From: CALDTK01 sp965215215 | GTDB taxonomy: Bacteria > Bacteroidota > Bacteroidia > Chitinophagales > Saprospiraceae | Assembly: GCA_965215215.1 (NCBI GenBank) | Contig: OZ244043.1 | Location: 558,001-622,000, forward strand | Length of the DNA: 64,000 nucleotides | Direction of reading: 5' to 3' | Part shown: positions 43,008 to 52,309 of the stretch, one piece after another | How positions within the stretch are numbered: the stretch's first letter is position 1 | How the letters are laid out: each line of letters begins with the position of its first letter | The notes under the pieces: model-generated | What the model was told of the DNA's origin: nothing | The model's database searches: none | What the model saw: only the letters and a program-made list of their open reading frames with translations | Made by a program: the position numbers and the translations under genes

Positions 43008-45548
43008 CTAGCGCCGCACCAGGAGCTGCTCTTGGCCGGTGGCGCTCCGTACGGTCAACACGTAGATCCCGGAGCCGACCGCGCTCAGGTCGCTCGTAAA
43101 CCGAGCGTTCCCCGCGGCGTCGGCCTGCGTTTTGGCGGAAGCCACCGGGCGCCCCTGCATATCGAGCACCTCGAGCGAGAGGTCACTTCGGGGCACCCAA
43201 CCCGCCAGGCGGACTTCGGCAATTCCGCCGGGCAAAGGATTGCGCTCTACGAGCATCTCGCGCTCGCTCGCCCGTAGCGTCAGAACGATTTGCTTGGAGG
43301 TCGACTCCGAACCGTCGGCGTCGACACTCACGAGGCGGTAGTAGTGCGTCCCGTACCCCGGCGAGCGGTGCACGTAGCCGTAGCGCTGTTTTCGACTGGC
43401 CACGACGTGACCGATCTCGGTCCACGGCTCGTACGCCGAACTGTGCTCGACGCGGTACCGATCCACGTCTACCTCGTTGGCGACCGTCCAGTCGAGCTGC
43501 ACGTGGTCCGCCAGCGCGGAGGCGCCGTAGGTGAGCAGCTCGACCGGCAGCGGCGCGCTGTTGACCTGGAGCCCGTAGTCTTCGACCTCTTGGTAGGGCG
43601 AGTTCGTACACGCGTCTACCTCCGCCAAACTCCCGGCGCGCGTGGCGATAACGCGGAGCCTCAGCAACTTGTCCCGAACGACGGAGTCCGGAACAGTCAA
43701 AGTGCCCGGGCGTTCGCGGACGAAGGGATTACCCACTGGGATAAAGTCGGCGTAAAGCTCCTCGTCGGACCCAAACTCGCCGTTATCGTCCGCATCGAGG
43801 TAGATTTTGATTACTTGCTCCGCATCTAAGGCTTCGGATAGCCGAACGTCAAACTTCACGTTCAAAGAATCCGTCTGGAAAACCCGGGAGCACGTGTAGT
43901 CGCTGTAGGCATACCCCAGCTCGCTAGCTAGTTTCGATTCCACGGCCACTTCCGCAAGCCGTACCCTACTAATACCCACGCCTCTCCCTACGGGCGTCGA
44001 GCCTTCGGTAGCCTCATTTCGGAAATCCGGTAGGCAGGCAGCCGCCGGCGGCACCTCCGGCACGACCGATAACGAGCGCGAAACGGTCGATGTCACCGGA
44101 GTTCCGCAGACGCCATTCGTAGTGCTGAGCTCGATTTGCTTCGTTCCCTCGCTGGCGTAAACGACCGCTGCGTTAGTAGTCAGCGACGCGGTTGGGGAGC
44201 CTTCCGACGTAAGCCACGAGCTGGACTCCGGATCGCGACCCAGTACGTTGATCAGGTTAACCTCCTGTCCTACACAAGCCTGCTCCGGCAACCCGAACAG
44301 GGCCACGGGGCTACCCTCGTCCAGTGCGTGCCGACCTTGCACACAGGCGGTAATGTCTACGTAGGTATCCAAAGCGAGCTTCGAGTCCGCCGACCATGTA
44401 GACGAGGCTACGAATGGCCTAGCCATAATGAATCCAGAGTTTGGGGAATCGTGTTGCATCCCAAAATTGTGTCCTATCTCGTGCGAGAGGAGCGTCCGTA
44501 GATCCGCGATACTCGTACTGAAGTTCTGTAAAACAGCCGCGCGACCCCGCTCCGTACAGGCGCCGGGCTCGAAAGCAAGACCATACAATTCTTCCCCGAA
44601 GCCATCTACGAGATCGCGTTGCACCCAGAGCTGACTCAGGTCAAAATCTTCGACGAATCCACTCGACCGTCGCCCCCAAGCACTGAAGCTTTCAAGTAGC
44701 TCGCTGGCGTCGGACGTTTCGGCGAGAAACTCTTCGAGTGAGCTCGTAGCGGAAGTACTCACGAATTGCTCCACGATCGTGAAGTCGATGTCCTTTTCGA
44801 ACACCCCCTGGTAGTCGGACTCTATCGAATTGATGACCCCAATGACAAACGCCTCCGTGGCGGCCGCGTCGCTCCCGTTGGCGCGGTACACTTCGAAATC
44901 CGAAGCGATGGCCAAGTCGACCTTCACGCACGGTCCGTCGTCCGCACGCAGCTCGGCGGCTTGCGCCAAAACCGGTTGCAGCTCACGCTGCTTATCCCGT
45001 ACGTCCCGGACGCCGCAACGCAGAGCGGCATCCGTCTTCGCGTCCTCCGCTCGATACACGACGTAAGTCCCGGGTGGGGCTTGAGGCGCGAGGCGTCGAG
45101 CGGGCTCGATGTACCAGGCTCCGTCGTTTTGCGGAAGCTGCCCCTGAATAAAGTCCTCCCCCACCGTGAGGCTCGCACTGGCGCCCGCGACGCGCTCGCC
45201 CTGGAACGTGCGCGCGGCCGAGCCCCGACGAATGGCCCGACCGGCGGCGCTTTCCGTACGCAAAGCGTAGTCGCCGCCTGTCTGACTCGTTTCCCTCATG
45301 TCGATCCGCAGCGCGCGCCCCGACGGGAGATCGATCGTGAATTCCTTTCGAAGAGCGAGCTTAGCCGCAACCTGATCGGCGTCGAGGCTTACCAGGGTGT
45401 AGCGGTTCAGGGCGCTGCGGAGGGCAGAGGTTTCGACCTCATCCGGCACCGCTTCGGCGACTACTTGAGCTAAAGCGTTGTGGCTAAGCAAACAGGTCGC
45501 ACACGTGGCGACGAGAGTCAGGAAGCCCGGGGGTAGAGCTCGGTGCAT
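43008..45548 (-). CDS. secreted reprolysin-like zinc metalloprotease with GEVED and T9SS domains
   Basis: Exported protease of 846 residues: signal peptide (PGFLTLVATCATCLLSHNALAQ), propeptide-like region to about 190, a reprolysin/M12B-type catalytic domain (about 200-420) with zinc site LLSHEIGHNFGMQHD and the following Met-turn GFIMARP, a PKD/Ig-like part, a GEVED domain (about 560-680; IYLDADDNGEFGSDEELYAD ... VEDYGLQV) and a C-terminal sorting region (SLEVLDMQGRPVASAKTQAD ... GIYVLTVRSATGQEQLLVRR). It is secreted by the T9SS and probably degrades host or environmental protein. The gene is convergent with the PepSY gene, only 14 bp apart. Motif copies at 43129, 44958 and 45126 lie in the coding sequence. 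Confidence 0.93.
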   Translation of the reverse strand: MHRALPPGFLTLVATCATCLLSHNALAQVVAEAVPDEVETSALRSALNRYTLVSLDADQVAAKLALRKEFTIDLPSGRALRIDMRETSQTGGDYALRTESAAGRAIRRGSAARTFQGERVAGASASLTVGEDFIQGQLPQNDGAWYIEPARRLAPQAPPGTYVVYRAEDAKTDAALRCGVRDVRDKQRELQPVLAQAAELRADDGPCVKVDLAIASDFEVYRANGSDAAATEAFVIGVINSIESDYQGVFEKDIDFTIVEQFVSTSATSSLEEFLAETSDASELLESFSAWGRRSSGFVEDFDLSQLWVQRDLVDGFGEELYGLAFEPGACTERGRAAVLQNFSTSIADLRTLLSHEIGHNFGMQHDSPNSGFIMARPFVASSTWSADSKLALDTYVDITACVQGRHALDEGSPVALFGLPEQACVGQEVNLINVLGRDPESSSWLTSEGSPTASLTTNAAVVYASEGTKQIELSTTNGVCGTPVTSTVSRSLSVVPEVPPAAACLPDFRNEATEGSTPVGRGVGISRVRLAEVAVESKLASELGYAYSDYTCSRVFQTDSLNVKFDVRLSEALDAEQVIKIYLDADDNGEFGSDEELYADFIPVGNPFVRERPGTLTVPDSVVRDKLLRLRVIATRAGSLAEVDACTNSPYQEVEDYGLQVNSAPLPVELLTYGASALADHVQLDWTVANEVDVDRYRVEHSSAYEPWTEIGHVVASRKQRYGYVHRSPGYGTHYYRLVSVDADGSESTSKQIVLTLRASEREMLVERNPLPGGIAEVRLAGWVPRSDLSLEVLDMQGRPVASAKTQADAAGNARFTSDLSAVGSGIYVLTVRSATGQEQLLVRR
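43129..43143 (-). repeat. dispersed motif A copy
   Basis: Exact GTTTTGGCGGAAGCC; on the coding strand it encodes ASAKT in the T9SS domain of the protease. Confidence 0.65.
44958..44972 (+). repeat. dispersed motif A copy
   Basis: Exact GGCTTGCGCCAAAAC inside the protease propeptide codons. Confidence 0.65.
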
Positions 45549-45682
45549 ACAGGAGATTTGTGCGAGAGACTTCCGGTTTGGTAGACCGTCGACGTAAGAA
45601 CGGCGATCTGGCCGGTATTGTCTACTGTTTAGCCGGCAAGGTGACGCTTTGATGTGCGGGGGCTGCTCTCCGCAACATTCCC

Positions 45683-46435
45683 CTAAAGCCCCTTGATCGC
45701 TTGCGCCAGAGCGGCCGCCCGCTGCCCGGCACTCAACCCCTTCAGCTCGTTCAGGCTCGGCAACCGCTGATCCACCTCGTACTTCAAGTCCTCGATGCGC
45801 GCCTTATCGTCGTAGGCGGCCGGGTTCCAGCTCGACCAGGAGTCCGCCTCGTCGTCGTCTTCCTCCTCCGCTTCGCCGAAGAGTTCGGCCAGTGCTTCGT
45901 CTACGGACCGGGGATTGAACAGCTCCGACTCGAAGTGCGCGCCGAGCGTCTCTTCCGCCAGCACGTGCGCTGGATGCGTGGCGTCTGCCAGGGCGAAGAG
46001 CAGAGCCTCGTAACCCCCCGCCCCCCCCACGTCTTCCGGCGGCGCCGCGCGCTCGCCGGTCGTGCACGAGGGCAACTCGCTATCCGCGTACGAGCGGCCG
46101 CGCAGCACGAGCGCCACCGTCCAACGCTTGTCGAAATCGTAGGTGTACTCTACCCGATCGCCGGTGGCGGCAAACAGGTCGCCCACGGTCACCTCGTCGG
46201 CGTGGCGGTAGCGGCGACCTCCGTGCGTCAGTCCGGCCCCGGCGTAGCTCGGCGCGGTGCCCACCGTCAACGTACCCTCGACCAACTCGAAGTCCGAGAG
46301 GTCGTTCCACCAGTAGCAAACCTGCACCGCGAGGTGCAGCTCGTAGGCGGAGTAAAAGACGGGGATTTCGAGTTGGCGCGTTATCGGCGGGTCTACGCCC
46401 CGCAGGGTCAAACTCAGGCTGTAGCGTTCGGTCAC
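45683..46435 (-). CDS. plasmid pRiA4b ORF-3-like protein
   Basis: Protein of 250 residues belonging to the pRiA4b ORF-3 (IS1096 TnpR-like) family: RYSLSLTLRGVDPPITRQLE and IPVFYSAYELHLAVQVCYWW at the start (the family's typical 'L.I.L.G..PPIWRR..VP...L.DLH..IQ..MGW'), DRVEYTYDFDKRWTVALVL in the middle, then an acidic helical tail. The molecular function is unknown. A GTG start overlaps the TGA stop of ackA by four bases, so it is translationally coupled to the acetate-kinase gene and forms the third gene of pta-ackA-orf. Downstream there is no further gene for 130 bp. The coupling to acetate metabolism is a positional observation only. Confidence 0.82.
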   Translation of the reverse strand: MTERYSLSLTLRGVDPPITRQLEIPVFYSAYELHLAVQVCYWWNDLSDFELVEGTLTVGTAPSYAGAGLTHGGRRYRHADEVTVGDLFAATGDRVEYTYDFDKRWTVALVLRGRSYADSELPSCTTGERAAPPEDVGGAGGYEALLFALADATHPAHVLAEETLGAHFESELFNPRSVDEALAELFGEAEEEDDDEADSWSSWNPAAYDDKARIEDLKYEVDQRLPSLNELKGLSAGQRAAALAQAIKGL

Positions 46436-47601
46436 GACCCCATAAACACACTACGCGCCGCTTTGGCTATGGCGAGCTCCTCGTCGGTGGGCACGACCAG
46501 CACGGCGACCTTTCCGCGGCCCAGGTCCCGAAGGCCCGAAGCACGCCGACCGTTCGCAGCCTCATCTATGACTACCCCCAAGAATCCGAGCTCGCGGCAA
46601 ACTTCGGCACGCACCGCGGCCGCATTCTCGCCGATGCCCGCGGTAAACACCAGCGCGTCTAACCCACCCATCGCCGCCGCGTAGGCCCCCACGGTTTTGC
46701 GTAAGCGGTAGACGAAGATGGACAGGGCGAGCTTCGCGCCGGCACTACCCGCTGCCCGTAGCTCGAGCAGGGCCCGCATGTCGTTCTCGCCGCCGAGGGC
46801 CAGTAAGCCACTCGCTTTGTTGAGCGCCGTATTCTGCGCGTCGACGTCGAGACCGCGACCGGCCAGAAAGGCCGGCAAGCCCGGGTCGACGTCCCCGCTC
46901 CGCGTCCCCATCACCAGACCGGCCAACGGGGTAAGCCCCATGCTCGTGTCGACGCACACCCCGTCCACGATTGCCGCGGCGGAGCAGCCGTTGCCCAGGT
47001 GCAGACTGACGATCTTGCCGCTCGCACGCCCCCCCGTGAGGTAGGCCCGCGCCGCCGCCGAAACGTACGCGTGCGAGGTGCCGTGGAAGCCGTACTTCCG
47101 CACACCGAACTCCTCGTACCAGGCCTGCGGTACGGCGTACCGGTACGCCGCCGGCGGCAGCGTAGCGTGGAATGCCGTATCGAACACCGCCACGTGTACC
47201 GCCCGCGGAAAGAGCCGCCGGGCGAGCCGGATGCCCGTCAGGTTGTGCGGGTTGTGCAGCGGCGCGAGCGCGCTCAACGCGTCTATCGCCCGCTCCACCT
47301 CCGCATCCACGACCGTGGCCCCCCGAAATTTCTCGCCGCCGTGCACCACGCGGTGCCCCACGACATCCACGCCCCGGCGCAAGCCGCGCCGCTCGATCAG
47401 CCGCCCGACACGCTCGAAGGCGGCTTGGTGATCTCCGCGAAACTCCTCCGACAACTCTTCGCCCGCATCCGCGAGCCTCAGCTCGCCACTCCCCTCGCCT
47501 ATCCGCGCGAAGAGTCCGGAGGTAACTTCGTGCTCGTGCTGCGTCAAATCGTACAGCGCGAACTTGAGGGAGGAAGAGCCCGCGTTGAGGGTCAGCGTCA
47601 T
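46432..47601 (-). CDS. ackA: acetate kinase
   Basis: Makes ATP and acetate from acetyl phosphate and ADP (reversible), the second step of the Pta-AckA pathway. Full-length (389 residues) with the family signatures LNAGSSSLKFALYDL at the N-terminus, DTAFHATLPP and YRYAVPQAWYEEFGVRKYGF HGTSH, LHLGNGCSAAAI (phosphate binding), GTRSGDVDPG and FTAGIGENAAAVRAEV. Cytoplasmic. It lies 42 bp after pta on the minus strand, in the order expected of an operon, and is coupled to a downstream pRiA4b-type gene. A type C motif copy (46694-46706) is in its coding sequence. Confidence 0.97.
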   Translation of the reverse strand: MTLTLNAGSSSLKFALYDLTQHEHEVTSGLFARIGEGSGELRLADAGEELSEEFRGDHQAAFERVGRLIERRGLRRGVDVVGHRVVHGGEKFRGATVVDAEVERAIDALSALAPLHNPHNLTGIRLARRLFPRAVHVAVFDTAFHATLPPAAYRYAVPQAWYEEFGVRKYGFHGTSHAYVSAAARAYLTGGRASGKIVSLHLGNGCSAAAIVDGVCVDTSMGLTPLAGLVMGTRSGDVDPGLPAFLAGRGLDVDAQNTALNKASGLLALGGENDMRALLELRAAGSAGAKLALSIFVYRLRKTVGAYAAAMGGLDALVFTAGIGENAAAVRAEVCRELGFLGVVIDEAANGRRASGLRDLGRGKVAVLVVPTDEELAIAKAARSVFMGS

Positions 47602-47643
47602 GGATCGGGGAGGTGTGGGGATGGTCCGCGAAGTAGTACCGTT

Positions 47644-49737
47644 CTACTCGGTTTGTGCCTGGATGGCCGTGATTAAAACGGTATTTATCACGTCCTCGAC
47701 GGTGCAGCCGCGGCTCAGGTCGTTCACCGGCTTGTTGAGTCCCTGGAGCACCGGCCCCACCGCGATCGCACCCGTTTCGCGTTGCACGGCCTTGTAGGTG
47801 TTGTTGCCCGTATTCAGGTCTGGGAAGATGAGCACCGTCGCCCGGCCCGCCACCGGACTCCCGGGGAGTTTCTTCTTCCCCACGGCCTCGTCCACGGCCG
47901 CGTCGTACTGGATCGGGCCGTCGAGCGCCAGCTCGGGTCGGGCGGCTTTCGCCAAACCGGTGGCTTCGCGCACCTTCTCCACCTCGGCCCCTGCCCCGGA
48001 CGAGCCACTCGAGTAGCTCAGCATCGCCACGCGCGGGTCGATCCCGAACGCCGCGGCCGTATCGGCCGAGGTCGTCGCGATCACCGACAGCTCGGCCGCC
48101 GTCGGCTCCGGGTTGATCGCACAGTCGCCGTACACGAGCACCCGATCGGGCAGCGCCATGAAGAACACCGAACTCACGAGGCTCACCCCCGGCCGGGTTT
48201 TCACGAACTGCAGCGCCGGGCGGATCGTGTGCTGCGTCGTGTGCGCGGCGCCGCTCACCATCCCGTCTGCATCGCCGAGCTGCACCATCATGGTCCCGAA
48301 GTAGCTCACGTCCGTCATCAGGTCCTCCGCGATCAGCTCGGTCACGCCCTTGTGCTTGCGGTACGCGTGGAGTTTCGCCGCGTAGCGAGCGCGCTGCGTG
48401 GCGTGCACGGGGTCGATTACCCCGCGGAGGCGATCCACGTCGAGCTCGATGCGGTGCCGCTTCACCGTCGCCGCGATCAGGAAGGGGTCGCCGAGCAGGG
48501 TCAGGTCCACGAGGTCGTCCCGTTGCAGGATCGCGGCGGCACGCAGGATGCGCTCGTCGGTTCCCTCCGGCAAAACGATGTGCCGCCGCTGTTGGGCCAC
48601 GCGCTCGCGCAGTCCGTAGAGAAACATCTGCGGACTGACGCCGCGCGCCTTAAAGTCGAGGATCTTCGCTTCGAGGTGCGAGGTGTCCACCCGATCGTGG
48701 AAGAGGCGCAGCGCGCGCTGGACCTTCTCCGGGTTCGCGGTCGACAGGCGCGCCCGCACGCCGTTGAGCGCGAGGGCCGTGGCGTAGCTGTTGCTTTTCA
48801 CCTTCAACACCGGAACGCCGTCGGTGAGGCCATCGAGCAGCCGGTGGATGTTCGCATCGAGGTCGAAGGGCCCGGTCACGAGCACGCAGGCCACGCTCGG
48901 GTAATTCGCCGACCGGTTGGCGGCCAGCACGCCGACGAGCACGTCGCCCCGGTCGGCGGGCGTCACCACGGCGCAGTCGGGGGAGATGTAGTTGAGCAGT
49001 CCGGGCAGCTGCATCGCCGCCAGCGAAAACCGGAGCACGGGCGTGTCGAGCGCCTCCTCGGCGGCGAAGAGGATTTCCGCGCCGAGTTGCTGGGCGATCT
49101 CGCGGACCGTCGGGCTCGCTAAGGCGTGGTGGTAGGGGATCACCGCCATCTCCTTGTTGTTCCCGGTGCCGCCGAGGCGTTCGCGCAGCTGCCCGAGGTA
49201 CTCCGCCTCGCGGTCGCCGGGCACCCGGTTCAGGATGGCGCCGATGACCTCGGTTTCCTCCTCCCCGAAATTATCCATCGCCACGCGCAGCTGGCGGGTG
49301 GCCTCCTCCGGGCTGCGGTCGTACCCGCTGCCCACCAGCAGCACCGGGCAGCCGAGGTTTCGCGCGATGGCCGCGTTCGCGTCGAACTCGAAGGGGGCAC
49401 TCTCGCCGGAGAAATCGGTCCCCTCCACGAGCACGAAGTCACTGCGGTCGGCCAGGGCCTTAAACTTCCGGATCACCCCGTCGAGCAGTACGTCGAGTTG
49501 GCCGGCCCCGAGCAGATCATTTGCCGTAGCGTAAGTGTATACGTAGGTCTCCTCGGCGGTTTGCGGGAGCTTGAAGTAATCGAGCAGCAGCCGCAGGTGC
49601 GCGTCGTTTGCGTCGGACACGATCGGACGGAAATAGCCGATCTTCGGCGAACGGCGCAGGAGCAGGTCCACCAGGCCGAGGGAGATGAGCGATTTGCCGG
49701 CGTTCGGCTCGATGGTGGAGATGTAAACTGTTTGCAT
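47644..49737 (-). CDS. pta: phosphate acetyltransferase, long form
   Basis: Converts acetyl-CoA and phosphate to acetyl phosphate and CoA. The 697-residue length and layout are those of the long Pta type: BioD-like P-loop domain at the N-terminus (STIEPNAGKSLISLGLVDLL), a central DRTGG domain (about 215-325; PADRGDVLVGVLAANRSANY) and the catalytic PTA_PTB domain from about 370 (HIVLPEGTDERILRAAAILQ, SGAAHTTQHTIRPALQFVKT, SYSSGSSGAGAEVEKV, FPDLNTGNNTYKAVQR). First gene of the minus-strand operon with ackA. It is divergent from the FAD oxidoreductase gene, with only 34 bp between the two starts. GC-rich like the core genome. Confidence 0.97.
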   Translation of the reverse strand: MQTVYISTIEPNAGKSLISLGLVDLLLRRSPKIGYFRPIVSDANDAHLRLLLDYFKLPQTAEETYVYTYATANDLLGAGQLDVLLDGVIRKFKALADRSDFVLVEGTDFSGESAPFEFDANAAIARNLGCPVLLVGSGYDRSPEEATRQLRVAMDNFGEEETEVIGAILNRVPGDREAEYLGQLRERLGGTGNNKEMAVIPYHHALASPTVREIAQQLGAEILFAAEEALDTPVLRFSLAAMQLPGLLNYISPDCAVVTPADRGDVLVGVLAANRSANYPSVACVLVTGPFDLDANIHRLLDGLTDGVPVLKVKSNSYATALALNGVRARLSTANPEKVQRALRLFHDRVDTSHLEAKILDFKARGVSPQMFLYGLRERVAQQRRHIVLPEGTDERILRAAAILQRDDLVDLTLLGDPFLIAATVKRHRIELDVDRLRGVIDPVHATQRARYAAKLHAYRKHKGVTELIAEDLMTDVSYFGTMMVQLGDADGMVSGAAHTTQHTIRPALQFVKTRPGVSLVSSVFFMALPDRVLVYGDCAINPEPTAAELSVIATTSADTAAAFGIDPRVAMLSYSSGSSGAGAEVEKVREATGLAKAARPELALDGPIQYDAAVDEAVGKKKLPGSPVAGRATVLIFPDLNTGNNTYKAVQRETGAIAVGPVLQGLNKPVNDLSRGCTVEDVINTVLITAIQAQTE

Positions 49738-49771
49738 AAACTATACGACTCTGTACACGAGCCCAGGCGCA

Positions 49772-50926
49772 ATGTTTCATACGCTCATCATCGGTGCGGG
49801 GCAGGCGGGTTTGGCCGCGGCCTACTACCTCCAACAGGCGGGCCTCAATTATATCGCGCTCGAGGCGAAACCCCGGGTAGGCGACAATTGGCGCGACCGT
49901 TGGGCGGGACTCCGGCTATTCACGCCCAATCGCTACAACAACCTGCCCGGCAGCCGTTTCCCCGGCGGGGCGTACGATCTGCCCGACCGCCTCGACGCGG
50001 CCGAGTACCTGGAGCGCTACGTGGCCGAGCAGGGGCTGCGCGTGCGGACGGACGCGCTCGTGCTCGACGTGCGCGAGCACTCGGACGAAACCTTTAGCGT
50101 GCGCTTGGCGGACGGCGAGCGGCTACGGGCCGAAAACCTCATCGTCGCCGCGGGCTCCTACCGCACCCCGCACCGGCCGGCGTGGGCGGCGAGCTTACCG
50201 GAGGCGATCCCCGCGCTCCACTCCTCGCAAATCCGGGATCCGGCGGGCTGGGCGAACGCCCTGCCGGAGGGAGAAATCTTGGTGGTCGGCGCCGGGGCTT
50301 CCGGCGCGCAACTCGCCGTGGAGCTGTCCGCCCACCGCGCGGTGGTGCTCGCCGGACCCGACACCGGCAGCCTCCCCCGCTCGGTGCTCGGTCGCGACGT
50401 TTACGACTTCCTGTACGGTTTGGGCATCCTCCAAACGCGCACGGATCGTTTTGCCGGAAGGCTGCTCACCCGCCGGTCGCGCGTGGGCGAGGTCCAGGTC
50501 GGCGCGTCGGTGGGTGCGTTGGCGCACGCGAACGACATCCGGCGGTCAGGAAAGATCACCGGTCAGTCCGAAGGCGTATTCGCCACCGCGGAGGGCGAAT
50601 TTCTGCGCGGGGTGAGTGGGGTGATCTTCGCCACCGGCTACGCGAACCGGTACCCCTTCTTAGCCCACGTACCCGGTGCCACCAATGCGGCGGGCGAGCC
50701 GGTACACGGGCGAGGCCGCTCGCCGGTACGGGGGCTCTGGTGGATGGGCTTGCACCTGATGCGGCGGCTCAACTCCTCCCTGCTCGGGGGTGTAGGCCGC
50801 GACGCGCGCGAGATCGTCGAGGAGCTGCGCGCAGGAGCGTCCGCGCGTCGGTCAGTAGTCTTGCCAGAAGTAGGCCGTGAAGAGCACCAGTACCGTGAAC
50901 AGCTCGAGCCGCCCGAGGAGCATTAG
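49772..50926 (+). CDS. FAD-dependent NAD(P)-binding oxidoreductase (flavin monooxygenase-like)
   Basis: Flavoprotein of 384 residues: FAD motif IIGAGQAGLAAAYYLQQAGL at the very N-terminus, VGDNWRDRWAGLRLFTPNRY, ATG-type motif VAAGSYRTP, second dinucleotide-binding motif VVGAGASGAQLAVEL (about 172) and GVIFATGYANRYPFL near 290. This is the CzcO/FMO-like group; substrate unknown. The last 75 bases overlap the 3' end of trkH on the other strand, and the terminal 25 or so residues (RRSVVLPEVGREEHQYREQL) look like translated antisense rather than protein, so the C-terminus may have been extended by loss of an earlier stop. A type B motif copy lies at 50448-50462. Confidence 0.87.
   Translation: MFHTLIIGAGQAGLAAAYYLQQAGLNYIALEAKPRVGDNWRDRWAGLRLFTPNRYNNLPGSRFPGGAYDLPDRLDAAEYLERYVAEQGLRVRTDALVLDVREHSDETFSVRLADGERLRAENLIVAAGSYRTPHRPAWAASLPEAIPALHSSQIRDPAGWANALPEGEILVVGAGASGAQLAVELSAHRAVVLAGPDTGSLPRSVLGRDVYDFLYGLGILQTRTDRFAGRLLTRRSRVGEVQVGASVGALAHANDIRRSGKITGQSEGVFATAEGEFLRGVSGVIFATGYANRYPFLAHVPGATNAAGEPVHGRGRSPVRGLWWMGLHLMRRLNSSLLGGVGRDAREIVEELRAGASARRSVVLPEVGREEHQYREQLEPPEEH
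50448..50462 (-). repeat. dispersed motif B copy
   Basis: GTTTTGCCGGAAGGC, reverse complement of type B, inside the FAD oxidoreductase gene (RFAGRLL). Confidence 0.6.
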
Positions 50927-52309
50927 GAAGCTGAGGACCCACTTGGCGGCCTCCGGCACCGCGGCGAAGTTGTTCACCGGTCCGACCGAACCGATGGCCG
51001 GCCCCACGTTGCCCAGGCTCGTGGCCACCGCGCCGATGGCGCTCAGGAAGTCCATGCCGAGCACCACGACCACCAGGCTACCGATGATGAAGACCGCGAG
51101 GTAGAGGAGCAAGAAAACCAGGATGTGCGTCATGATCTTCGGCGCCACGATCATGCCGTTGAGCTTGAGCGGCACCACGGCCCGCGGGTAGAGCAAGCGT
51201 TTGAATTCGAGGTAACTGTTCTTGAAGAAAACGAGGTGGCGGACCACCTTGATCCCGCCGCTCGTGGAGCCCGCGCACGCGCCGACGAAAAGCAGCACGA
51301 AGAAGGAGAAAGTGAGGCTGTCGCTCCAACCCGTGTAGTCGGCGCTCACGAATCCGGTGGTCGTGATCAGGCTTACGATCTGGAAGAGGCTGTCGCGAAA
51401 ACTCCGTTCGAGCGTCGAACCCGTCACGTGGAACACCGCCGCGGTGATGACGACCGTAAGGATCGCCAGCGTGAGGAGGTAGGCCTTGAACTCGTCCGAG
51501 CTACGCACCTTACGCCATTTGCGTTTGAGGATGAAGTAGAGTACCGTGTAGTTGACCCCGGCCAGCAGCATGAAACCGGCCATCGTGTACTGGATGAGCG
51601 GATTATCCGCCCAGTAGGCCGCGCTCGAGTTCTTGGTGGAGAACCCCCCGGTCGCCAGCGTCGTGAGGCCGTGGTTGATCGCGTCGTAGAAGCTCATGCC
51701 CTCGACCCAGTAGAGTAGGGTGGCCGCCGCGGTGAGGCCGACGTAGATCAACCAGAGCCGGCGGGCCGTCTCGCGGATGCGCGGGTGGATCCGGTCGGTG
51801 GTCGGTCCCGGCGCCTCGGCGCCGAACAGTTCCGTGCCGCCGATGCCGAGGAGCGGGAACAGCGCCACGGTGAGCACGATGATGCCCATGCCGCCGATCC
51901 ACTGCGTGAGGCTGCGCCAAAACAGGACCCCGCGCGGCACCGCTTCGATGTCGGTGAGCACGGAGGCGCCGGTGGTCGTCATGCCGGACATCGTCTCGAA
52001 GAAGGCCTCCGTCACGTGGGGGATCACCCCGCTGAGGAGGTAGGGCAGCATCCCGAAGGTGACCATGCACACCCAGCCGAGCACCACGATCAAGTACCCT
52101 TCCCGCTTGTGGATGGTCGCGCTCGCTCGCCTCCGCCACGCCCAGCTCAGGGCACCGGCGCCCAGGGTGATGCCCCCGCTCGCGGCGAGCGCGCCCGCGT
52201 CACCGCTCGCGTAGTAGAACGAGAAGGGCAAGCAGCAGAGCATGAGCAGGCCCACCACCACGAGCTGCACGCCCAGTACGTTCGAAATCGCCCCCCAGTG
52301 CCAGTTCAA
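50852..52309 (-). CDS. trkH: Trk-type potassium uptake protein, membrane subunit
   Basis: Inner-membrane K+ translocation subunit of 485 residues with about ten hydrophobic segments. Selectivity-filter-type loops are visible: FFETMSGMTTTGASVLTDIE, INHGLTTLATGGFSTKNSS, QIVSLITTTGFVSADYTGWS and ATSLGNVGPAIGSVGPVNNF, with the conserved Gly in each; SGMTTTGA and the LFVGACAGSTSGGIKVVR block are diagnostic. It starts with TTG inside the stop of trkA (4-base overlap), so the two form one operon, and its end overlaps the opposite gene by 75 bp. It imports K+ under control of TrkA. Confidence 0.95.
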   Translation of the reverse strand: MNWHWGAISNVLGVQLVVVGLLMLCCLPFSFYYASGDAGALAASGGITLGAGALSWAWRRRASATIHKREGYLIVVLGWVCMVTFGMLPYLLSGVIPHVTEAFFETMSGMTTTGASVLTDIEAVPRGVLFWRSLTQWIGGMGIIVLTVALFPLLGIGGTELFGAEAPGPTTDRIHPRIRETARRLWLIYVGLTAAATLLYWVEGMSFYDAINHGLTTLATGGFSTKNSSAAYWADNPLIQYTMAGFMLLAGVNYTVLYFILKRKWRKVRSSDEFKAYLLTLAILTVVITAAVFHVTGSTLERSFRDSLFQIVSLITTTGFVSADYTGWSDSLTFSFFVLLFVGACAGSTSGGIKVVRHLVFFKNSYLEFKRLLYPRAVVPLKLNGMIVAPKIMTHILVFLLLYLAVFIIGSLVVVVLGMDFLSAIGAVATSLGNVGPAIGSVGPVNNFAAVPEAAKWVLSFLMLLGRLELFTVLVLFTAYFWQDY

